A stretch of DNA of 5,596 nt from Phycisphaerae bacterium (GTDB lineage Bacteria > Planctomycetota > Phycisphaerae > Sedimentisphaerales > SG8-4), in NCBI GenBank assembly GCA_030613765.1, contig JAUWLI010000215.1, positions 1-5,596 on the forward strand, given 5' to 3'. Under the pieces are notes generated by a model. That model was not told the origin of the DNA, ran no database searches, and was given only the letters and a program-made list of their open reading frames with translations. This document shows positions 1-4,829 of the stretch, in pieces; within the stretch, counting starts at the first letter, position 1, and every line of letters begins with the position of its first letter. Made by a program: the position numbers and the translations under genes.

Positions 1-225
1 AAACGCAGCATTAAAGCAAGAATAGTCCGAATACACGGTTTTTCTGCACACGCCGACAGGAACGAGCTGCTCGATTGGCTAAAAGAGCTGGATGCACCTC
101 CAAGGGGCATATTCGTCGTACACGGTGAGACCGAAAGCGCAAAAAGTTTCGGTCAATTCGTCAAAAAACAGACTGGCTGGAACATCACCGTCCCCGAATA
201 TCAAGACGAAGTCATCCTCGATTAG
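1..225 (+). CDS. beta-CASP metallo-beta-lactamase RNA nuclease, C-terminal end (5'-truncated)
   Basis: The open frame enters from the left edge and ends at TAG 223-225, leaving 74 residues. It shows the C-terminal signature of beta-CASP metallo-beta-lactamase proteins (RMMBL region): GFSAHAD at residues 13-19, containing the motif B histidine (H17), and FVVHGE at 38-43, containing the motif C histidine (H41). In CPSF-73 and bacterial relatives such as Thermus TTHA0252 these histidines lie about 22 residues apart and help build the two-zinc active site; here the spacing is 24. By family the protein is a cytoplasmic RNA endo/exonuclease. The zinc-binding HxHxDH motif would lie upstream, outside the window, so activity cannot be judged. 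It converges on tatC with a 52-bp gap (226-277) that holds no convincing terminator, only a weak GCAG/CTGC hairpin. Its link to the other genes is probably only positional. Confidence 0.88.
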   Translation, partial: KRSIKARIVRIHGFSAHADRNELLDWLKELDAPPRGIFVVHGETESAKSFGQFVKKQTGWNITVPEYQDEVILD

Positions 226-277
226 TTTCAAAAGCAATAAGCTGTTGCGAATAAGCAGGTTTGGTCTGCCGGATTTA

Positions 278-1357
278 TCAATTCTTGTTTTCTGATTTTT
301 TTCTTCTCCGACTTGCTATGTAACTCAACAGTATGCCTAATTCAAACAGCAGGTACAGAGGAACTGCCAGCGTTACCTGAGAGATTACGTCAGGCGGTGT
401 GGCCATAGCCGCTACTACAAAAATCGCCAGAATGACAAATTTTCTCGATTTATTCAGCGCAGCGATTGAAACCAGACCCGTCCTGTTCAAAAAGAATATG
501 GCAGTCGGCGTCTGAAAAGCCAATCCGAAAACTAACATAAGGTGACTGACAAAAGAAATGTAGTGCTGAAAGGTAAATTGCGACTTTACGTCAAGTATTC
601 TCTCATTGAACGATACCAGGAATTTCAGAGTCAGAGGTGCGACAACGATAAGAAAAAAAAGTGCTCCGGTGACGAATAAAATGGCCGAAAAAGGCGCTGC
701 TATATTAACATACCGTTTTTCGTGCGGATATAGTCCGGCGGCAACAAACATCCACAACTGATAAAAGACCCACGGAGATGAAAGTAACAAACCCGCAATT
801 AAAGCAATCTTTATATAGCTGATAATACCGGCTGCCACCTTAATTACCTGGAGCGTCTCTAGTTCATAAATGTTTAGCCGGATCTCCTCTTTCTTGACCT
901 CATCCTCCTCTTCCTTGACCTCGTCCCCCTCTTCCTTGACCTCGTCCCCCTCTTTCTTGACCTTAACTATCTCCTTCTTGGCACAATATCTACTTTCTAC
1001 ACCGTCGTCGATCAGCCATCTCCTGCTACTGAACAGATACCCCTGCCGTTTAACTTTGACATCGGCAGACAGTGCCACCCCGTTATCCTTGAATTCCTGC
1101 CACAGGCCTTCCGTCATGATGCCTTTGTCTAAATCAACCTGGAACTCCAGGTCAATGTTGAACAGAAGCTTGGCAGTTGCATCATCATATGGTCCTTGCA
1201 TAAATCTTATTATTGAGCGGCCGAAACCCAGGCAGATGCCAGCACATATAACCAGCCCAAGAAGCGCGCGAATCATCCGAAAACGCAATTCTTCGAGATG
1301 GTCACCCAGACTCATTGTGGATTCGAAAAGGTCTTCTTTCTTATTCGTCTCGCCCAT
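278..1357 (-). CDS. tatC: Sec-independent (twin-arginine) translocase subunit TatC with large periplasmic insertion
   Basis: TatC is the multispanning inner-membrane receptor that recognises twin-arginine signal peptides and recruits TatA to export folded proteins. Diagnostic features, numbered from the ATG at 1357: HLEELRFR at 20-27, TM1 at about 31-46, the conserved SSPWVFYQLW plus LYPHEKR block with its glutamate near 213, and hydrophobic segments for TM2-TM6 ending at an RRRKK tail. The protein is 359 aa, against about 230-260 for usual TatC. The excess lies between TM1 (after GPYDDAT, near 56-61) and TM2 (IISYIKIAL, near 178): about 100 extra residues in the first periplasmic loop, ending in a charged 7-residue repeat (133-158). 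An in-frame GTG at 1372 would add five residues. Neither start has a clear Shine-Dalgarno; I chose ATG because the GTG abuts a 9-bp inverted-repeat arm. It follows tatA by 58 bp, so the two are likely one operon. The family assignment is very secure; the role of the insertion is unknown. Confidence 0.95.
   Translation of the reverse strand: MGETNKKEDLFESTMSLGDHLEELRFRMIRALLGLVICAGICLGFGRSIIRFMQGPYDDATAKLLFNIDLEFQVDLDKGIMTEGLWQEFKDNGVALSADVKVKRQGYLFSSRRWLIDDGVESRYCAKKEIVKVKKEGDEVKEEGDEVKEEEDEVKKEEIRLNIYELETLQVIKVAAGIISYIKIALIAGLLLSSPWVFYQLWMFVAAGLYPHEKRYVNIAAPFSAILFVTGALFFLIVVAPLTLKFLVSFNERILDVKSQFTFQHYISFVSHLMLVFGLAFQTPTAIFFLNRTGLVSIAALNKSRKFVILAIFVVAAMATPPDVISQVTLAVPLYLLFELGILLSYIASRRRKKSENKN
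884..961 (-). repeat. 21-bp tandem repeat inside tatC encoding a charged heptad
   Basis: Three full 21-bp units (941-961, 920-940, 899-919) and a partial unit (884-898) follow one another in the coding direction. The first two differ at one base and the third differs from the second at two. They encode VKKEGDE, VKEEGDE, VKEEEDE and VKKEE. The coding strand is almost all purine. One valine per seven residues, with every other position charged or glycine, is too few hydrophobic positions for a normal coiled coil. A charged single helix or disordered spacer is more likely. By TatC topology the repeat faces the periplasm. Confidence 0.93.
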
Positions 1358-1372
1358 ATCAAAATTGATCAC

Positions 1373-1418
1373 TGATTATTGAATAACGGTTATCTGGATT
1401 AACAATTACCAATAATCA
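1373..1418. repeat. inverted repeat spanning the tatA-tatC junction
   Basis: TGATTATTG (1373-1381) and CAATAATCA (1410-1418) are perfect 9-bp reverse complements separated by 28 nt. The loop contains a smaller palindrome, ATAACGGTTAT (1383-1393). The right arm covers the tatA stop codon (1416-1418) and the left arm ends one base before a possible GTG start of tatC (1372). The transcript could fold here. The stem is AT-rich and no U-tract follows, so it is not a classical terminator. A translational or RNA-processing element is possible but inferred. Confidence 0.5.
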
Positions 1419-1691
1419 ATCAGCGCCCATCGTATCATCTTCGTTTAGCCCGGCGGCGTCCTTGGCCTCCTCGACTATGTCGTCACCGACCTTTTTGACA
1501 TCATGTACGATATCATCTTTGGTTTCTTTGGCCTCGTTAATGCCCTTTTTGAATTCAGTCATACTCTTGCCGACATTACGGGCGATTTCCGGGAGCCGTC
1601 TGCCGAATATCAACAGAGCAACAATAGCAATAACCGCAAGTTCAAGCGGACCCGGCGTCCAAAATCCAAGATATTGGATATATCCAGTCAT
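1416..1691 (-). CDS. tatA: Sec-independent (twin-arginine) translocase pore subunit TatA
   Basis: TatA is the small inner-membrane protein that oligomerises at TatC to form the passage for folded twin-arginine substrates. The 91-aa product has the family layout: a short N-terminus, PGPLEL at 13-18 leading into one TM helix (about 16-30), the FGRRLPE hinge at 29-35, an amphipathic helix with the [10 protein letters not shown] signature (41-50), and a strongly acidic cytoplasmic tail. The tail contains a loose duplication ([11 protein letters not shown], then [12 protein letters not shown]). The ATG at 1691 is supported by AGGAG on the - strand (1698-1702), 6 nt upstream, and by a consensus promoter at 1721-1750, giving a leader of about 23 nt. 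tatC follows and no tatB is visible, so this may be a minimal TatAC system in which TatA also does the TatB job. TatB is less likely because the FGxxLPE and [10 protein letters not shown] motifs are TatA-like. Confidence 0.95.
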   Translation of the reverse strand: MTGYIQYLGFWTPGPLELAVIAIVALLIFGRRLPEIARNVGKSMTEFKKGINEAKETKDDIVHDVKKVGDDIVEEAKDAAGLNEDDTMGAD

Positions 1692-1720
1692 ATAAGTCTC
1701 CTATTATTATCAAAGATAAT

Positions 1721-1750
1721 ATTATAACACCACCTTAGCTGCTTTGTCAA
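1721..1750 (-). promoter_or_regulatory. sigma70-type promoter of tatA-tatC
   Basis: On the - strand a perfect TTGACA (-35, + positions 1745-1750) is followed after 18 nt by a perfect TATAAT (-10, 1721-1726). The predicted start is near 1714, about 23 nt upstream of the tatA ATG, with AGGAG between. The 10-mer TCTAACGGGG (1751-1760) abuts the -35 box on its upstream side and is listed separately. This promoter means tatAC need not depend on read-through from the nitrilase gene. Confidence 0.85.
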
Positions 1751-1810
1751 CCCCGTTAGAAATCTTCTTTTTTTGTAGTATTTTCTCCACCACCAGCAAA
1801 TCTAACAGGG
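1751..1810. repeat. inverted pair of TCTAACGGGG-type 10-mers upstream of the tat promoter
   Basis: CCCCGTTAGA (1751-1760, i.e. TCTAACGGGG on the - strand) and TCTAACAGGG (1801-1810, + strand) form an inverted repeat matching at 9 of 10 positions with a 40-nt spacer. In a - strand transcript all ten positions can pair, one of them as a U-G wobble. The same 10-mer recurs at 2722-2731 with its own inverted partner. The rest of the gap between tatA and the nitrilase gene (1811-1885) shows no gene and no GC-rich terminator. Confidence 0.6.
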
Positions 1811-1885
1811 CCAGCGAGCATAACTCAGCAAAGTCTGTATTTATACCGTAAAATAATCAGCCTGCAATCAACTCTTAACTTATTT

Positions 1886-2641
1886 TCACCCTGTCTTGAT
1901 GGAAACAATCTTGATATCCCGGTCCCGGTCTGCGCCAATTGTAAGTGTTTTGCCGTTTTTATCGGCCGCAACGCTGTTCCCGCCGAATATTCGACCTTTC
2001 CACGGCCCTTTTGTTATTTCGCCGACAAGATTGGTCCCAACCACAACCGCTCCGGTTTTCCGCCCCGCTTCATTGACCACCCTCTCAAGCTCCTTGCCAT
2101 GTTCAGGCCAGTTATTTTCCTGCTCTGCATATCCGTATGGAACCAGCAGCAAATCCGGTTTCAACTCAGCCATACGCTCTAAAATGTCATCCTTATGTGT
2201 ATCTGCACAGATCAGCAGTCCAACCTTGCCAAATTCAGTTTCCACCACATTCACCTCTCTTCCCGGCGTATAAGGCGGAGTCATCAGTTCCGTCAATATA
2301 TTTATCTTACGGTGCTTAAGAAGAATCCGGCCTTTAACGTCAATCAAAATGACCGAATCATACAGCTTCGTTCCGTCTTTTTCAGCCAGAGAAGCGCAGA
2401 GATAGATTTCATACTTTTTTGCCAATTCACAAAGCCGTTCAGCATCTTCACCCGGAATTGGACATGCTCTGTCGTGTGCATCGGGATTTACCCAACCCAA
2501 TATGACCATCTCAGGAAAACAAATAATATCAGCCGAGCCATCTCTGGCTTCCTGAATCGCATTTTCAATTCGGATATAATTGCCGCTGCGATCACCATCA
2601 AGGCAAAATATCTGGGCCATAGCAATTTTTATAGTTTGCAT
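1886..2641 (-). CDS. nitrilase-superfamily carbon-nitrogen hydrolase
   Basis: This 251-aa protein has the alpha-beta-beta-alpha fold signatures of the nitrilase superfamily, cytoplasmic enzymes that hydrolyse amide or nitrile C-N bonds through a Glu-Lys-Cys triad. All three residues are visible: E44 in CFPEM, K112 in KHRKIN, and C145 in LLICADTHK. The N-terminus (IKIAMAQI) and the closing strand (DIKIVSI) are typical, and the length is slightly below the usual 260-300. The residues after the catalytic cysteine (ADTHKDD) differ from the common CYDxRFPE of Nit/omega-amidase enzymes, so the substrate cannot be named. No signal peptide is seen. The ATG at 2641 has only a weak, distant AGG upstream. 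A promoter at 2688-2716 reads into it with a leader of about 40 nt. It lies 194 bp upstream of tatA on the same strand, but tatA has its own promoter, so a functional tie to Tat is not shown. Confidence 0.9.
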   Translation of the reverse strand: MQTIKIAMAQIFCLDGDRSGNYIRIENAIQEARDGSADIICFPEMVILGWVNPDAHDRACPIPGEDAERLCELAKKYEIYLCASLAEKDGTKLYDSVILIDVKGRILLKHRKINILTELMTPPYTPGREVNVVETEFGKVGLLICADTHKDDILERMAELKPDLLLVPYGYAEQENNWPEHGKELERVVNEAGRKTGAVVVGTNLVGEITKGPWKGRIFGGNSVAADKNGKTLTIGADRDRDIKIVSIKTG

Positions 2642-2666
2642 TTTTTCTGAACCTGCAAAACTAATA

Positions 2667-2695
2667 TTGACAAAAACTCAGACGGAAACTATAAT
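2667..2695 (+). promoter_or_regulatory. sigma70-type promoter of the rightward DUF6599-DUF362 operon
   Basis: TTGACA (2667-2672), a 17-nt spacer and TATAAT (2690-2695) are a perfect consensus match. The predicted start is near 2702, giving a leader of about 83 nt before the ATG at 2785. It shares its -10 bases with the opposing nitrilase promoter (2688-2716). Confidence 0.82.
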
Positions 2696-2716
2696 CCGCT
2701 CGAACTATATGGTCAA
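2688..2716 (-). promoter_or_regulatory. sigma70-type promoter of the nitrilase gene
   Basis: On the - strand TTGACC (-35, + positions 2711-2716) is followed after 17 nt by TATAGT (-10, 2688-2693). The predicted start is near 2681, about 40 nt before the nitrilase ATG. The 10-mer TCTAACGGGG (2722-2731) lies 5 nt upstream of this -35, echoing the tat promoter. It overlaps the rightward promoter almost completely, so the two should compete for polymerase. Confidence 0.65.
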
Positions 2717-2721
2717 GTAAA

Positions 2722-2759
2722 CCCCGTTAGATTTTTTCGATGCAGCACTTCCAACGGGG
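2722..2759. repeat. second inverted pair of TCTAACGGGG-type 10-mers, in the rightward operon leader
   Basis: CCCCGTTAGA (2722-2731) and TCCAACGGGG (2750-2759) form an inverted repeat matching at 9 of 10 positions, including an uninterrupted 7-bp core CCCCGTT/AACGGGG, with an 18-nt spacer. It lies upstream of the nitrilase -35 on one strand and inside the predicted 5' leader of the rightward operon on the other. There it could form a hairpin whose loop holds the non-preferred ATG at 2740. It resembles the pair at 1751-1810. Confidence 0.6.
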
Positions 2760-2774
2760 CAAATTGCCATTATT

Positions 2775-2778
2775 GGAG
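2775..2778 (+). promoter_or_regulatory. ribosome binding site GGAG that fixes the DUF6599-like start
   Basis: GGAG lies 6 nt before the ATG at 2785. The in-frame ATG at 2740, 45 bp upstream, has only a T-rich stretch before it and would add 15 residues (beginning MQHFQRGK) in front of a normal membrane-anchor N-terminus. The site therefore favours 2785. Confidence 0.75.
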
Positions 2779-2784
2779 TTGGTT

Positions 2785-3768
2785 ATGGACTCGACTTCAG
2801 GCCGGGCAAAACGTCTCGAATCCGCTATATGCATTTGCTTATTGGCGATTCTTTTCCTCATCGCCATTACTGTATTAATAAAGCAATCCGACTATGATAT
2901 GGGCCGATTTGGTATAGAAATAGCCGTCGGTGAGCCTATAACGGCAAAATTGCGATCTCTGCCCCCTGCCGGTTTTGAAATGCTTTCAGAAGAAGTCTAT
3001 CTTGCTGATAATCTTTTTGAAAAGATTAATGGCAAAGCTCCTCTTTACATCGAATCAGGCTTCGAAAAATTGTTTACTCAGCGATTAATAAACAAAGACA
3101 GAGAGAGTCTATGGATGGAGCTTTTCGTTTTTGACATGGCCGCTCTCAAAAACGCATTTTCCGTTTATAGCGTACAAAGGAGGCCCGGTGTTGAGTTTTT
3201 GCCGGATATGCAATTTGGCTATAGAACTACCGATTCCCTGTATTTTGTCCACGGCAAATATTATATCGAATTTATCGCTTCCTCGAAATCGGACGAATTG
3301 TTCATAGCAATGATGGAGGTCGCCCATAATATTCAGACAAATTTACCCGTTGATAAAGTGACAGAGATATCTGAGCTTACTTTATTCCCACAGGACAACT
3401 TTGTTACAGGCAGTCCAAAATTATATCTGGCAAGTGCCTTTGGCTTTGAAGGATTCACTGACATCTTCACCGCACAATATAAACTCGGTGACGAAACCAT
3501 CACCGCATTTTTCAGCAAACGCTCGGACTCCGGGGATGCTCAACTCGTAGCCAAAAGCTATTACAATTTCCTGCTTGAAAACGGCGGCGAACTTAAACCG
3601 GCAATCGATAAAACTCTGGAAGGTAAAGTTGTCGATTTCTATGATACGACTGAAATTGTCTCTGCTGCAGGACTATTCGTTTTCGGCATTCACGAGGCCC
3701 AAAGCCAACAGTCCGCGGAAAAGATAGCAATAACACTCATTAACAAGCTCAGCAAAGGCAATAACTAA
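2785..3768 (+). CDS. DUF6599-like membrane-anchored protein
   Basis: This 327-aa product has a positive N-terminus (RAKR, 7-10), one hydrophobic helix at about 13-32, and a soluble domain that should lie on the periplasmic side. The domain carries LFEKINGKAPLYIESGF (77-93), ELFVFDM (112-118) and NAFSVYSVQRRPG (123-135), which I recognise as the pattern of the uncharacterised DUF6599 family, from memory and without a search. A second, weaker half (about 200-325) with a repeated alpha/beta look follows. No catalytic motif or metal-ligand cluster is evident. Its stop codon overlaps the start of the DUF362 gene by one base (TAATG), which indicates translational coupling and suggests that the two products work together. 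Expression is likely from the promoter at 2667-2695. The function is unknown. Confidence 0.8.
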   Translation: MDSTSGRAKRLESAICICLLAILFLIAITVLIKQSDYDMGRFGIEIAVGEPITAKLRSLPPAGFEMLSEEVYLADNLFEKINGKAPLYIESGFEKLFTQRLINKDRESLWMELFVFDMAALKNAFSVYSVQRRPGVEFLPDMQFGYRTTDSLYFVHGKYYIEFIASSKSDELFIAMMEVAHNIQTNLPVDKVTEISELTLFPQDNFVTGSPKLYLASAFGFEGFTDIFTAQYKLGDETITAFFSKRSDSGDAQLVAKSYYNFLLENGGELKPAIDKTLEGKVVDFYDTTEIVSAAGLFVFGIHEAQSQQSAEKIAITLINKLSKGNN

Positions 3769-4763
3769 TGACTAACTGTAACGATAAAAACCTCGGGCGA
3801 AGACAGTTCCTTACACGAGCAAGTAAAGCGGGAATTTCAATTGCCGCCGCCAGCTCAGCTTCCTGGTTGCTTTATGATGCCAAAGGCCCCCCAAGGCATG
3901 CAGTCAAAACCGAAGATCTCGTAACACTGCCGGATTTCTCCGTACCCACTGTAGCTGGACAGACTATGAGCATTGTCCATGGCCCTGACAGGAAACAAAC
4001 CGTTACCAAAGCGATAGAGCTACTCGGCGGTATAGAAAGATTCGTCAAAAAAGGGGAAACTGTAGCTATAAAGCCAAACGTCGCGTTTGCCTCACCACCA
4101 ATGCTCGGTGCCACAGCCCAGCCCGAACTCGTAGCCCAGGTTGTAACTCTGTGCTACAAAGCCGGCGCAAAACAGGTCATCGTCACCGACAATCCGATTA
4201 ACGACCCTGCAAGCTGCTTTACATTGAGCGGTGTAGGCAAATCAGCGAGCGCATCCGGTGCCAAGGTCATACTGCCCAAATTATATCATTTCAAGTACAC
4301 GAACCTTGAAGGTGGCAAACTCATTAAGAACTGGCCTATCTTCTTTGGCCCCTTTGCCAAAGTCGACAAACTGATCGGCATAACCCCGGTCAAACACCAC
4401 GCCAGGGCCGGCGCTTCTATGTCGATGAAAAACTGGTATGGTCTTTTAGGCGGACGACGCAACATCTTTCACCAGGATATCAATACCATAATCGCCGAGC
4501 TGTCTATGATGGTAAAACCGACGCTGGTTATACTCGATGGCACAGAAGTTATGATGACCAACGGCCCGACGGGAGGCTCCGTTTCGGACTTGAAACGTGC
4601 AAATACCCTGATTGCAAGCTGCGACATGGTCGCTGCGGATTCTTTCGGATGCTCCCTTTTAGACCTGAAACCCGCGGACCTGCCTTACCTTGCAAAGGCC
4701 CAAACAGCCGGCGCAGGAAATACCAACTATGAGTCACTTAAACCGATATTGGCTACAGTATAA
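3768..4763 (+). CDS. DUF362 domain protein with twin-arginine signal
   Basis: The 331-aa product begins with a twin-arginine signal: LGRRQFLT at 9-16, followed by an alanine/serine-rich moderately hydrophobic stretch (21-35) ending at LLYD. No clear AxA cleavage site is seen, so it may stay anchored. The body matches DUF362: VAIKPNVAFASPP (about 100-112), a Rossmann-like segment AKQVIVTDNP, the highly conserved KHHARAGASMSMKNWYGLLGG (about 209-229), and LDGTEVMMTNGP (about 256-267). DUF362 proteins often occur with iron-sulfur or redox partners, but no 4Fe-4S Cys motif is present here; the few cysteines are scattered. Reaction and substrate are unknown. Tat export implies folding, perhaps with a cofactor, in the cytoplasm, and tatAC is encoded nearby. 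The start overlaps the preceding stop by 1 nt, with AAAGG just upstream. Confidence 0.88.
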   Translation: MTNCNDKNLGRRQFLTRASKAGISIAAASSASWLLYDAKGPPRHAVKTEDLVTLPDFSVPTVAGQTMSIVHGPDRKQTVTKAIELLGGIERFVKKGETVAIKPNVAFASPPMLGATAQPELVAQVVTLCYKAGAKQVIVTDNPINDPASCFTLSGVGKSASASGAKVILPKLYHFKYTNLEGGKLIKNWPIFFGPFAKVDKLIGITPVKHHARAGASMSMKNWYGLLGGRRNIFHQDINTIIAELSMMVKPTLVILDGTEVMMTNGPTGGSVSDLKRANTLIASCDMVAADSFGCSLLDLKPADLPYLAKAQTAGAGNTNYESLKPILATV

Positions 4764-4803
4764 AACCTATCTTGGGAACTATGATGAAAATGAATATCGG
4801 TTT
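4740..4803. repeat. 11-bp perfect inverted repeat across the DUF362 stop codon
   Basis: AAACCGATATT (4740-4750) and AATATCGGTTT (4793-4803) are exact reverse complements with a 42-nt spacer that contains the TAA at 4761-4763. No U-tract follows the right arm, so it is not a standard terminator. It sits 27 nt before the next start codon and could shape translation or mRNA stability between the two genes. A chance match is possible. Confidence 0.4.
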
Positions 4804-4829
4804 CAAATAAAGTAAAAGGATAACTTGTC

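Noticed and set aside
226..277. Possible bidirectional terminator between the convergent left-edge gene and tatC
   Set aside because: Only a 4-bp GCAG/CTGC stem is visible and it is not followed by a T-tract in either direction.
92..295. A 67-residue + strand frame overlapping the left-edge gene
   Set aside because: It is out of frame with the beta-CASP motifs that span the same bases and runs into the tatC 3' end; no ribosome binding site is seen.
884..961. CRISPR-like array because of evenly spaced repeats
   Set aside because: The units are contiguous 21-bp repeats without spacers and encode in-frame heptads of TatC.
870..1382. A 170-residue open frame on the + strand opposite tatC
   Set aside because: It is the antisense of a clear tatC; its Ser/Leu/Thr-rich repeats are simply the complement of the purine-rich heptad repeat, and it lacks a supported start.
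884..1691. The idea that the charged TatC repeat contacts the acidic TatA tail
   Set aside because: By standard topology the TatC first loop is periplasmic and the TatA tail cytoplasmic, so direct contact is unlikely.
2195..2650. A 151-residue + strand frame across the nitrilase gene
   Set aside because: The opposite strand has the complete Glu-Lys-Cys triad and fold signatures; this frame has no start signal or recognisable domain.
4781..4810. A nine-codon mini-ORF (ATGATGAAAATG...) after a GGGA in the DUF362-hydrolase gap
   Set aside because: Too short and without a run of regulatory codons or a paired attenuator; it overlaps the right arm of the inverted repeat but gives no independent evidence of translation.
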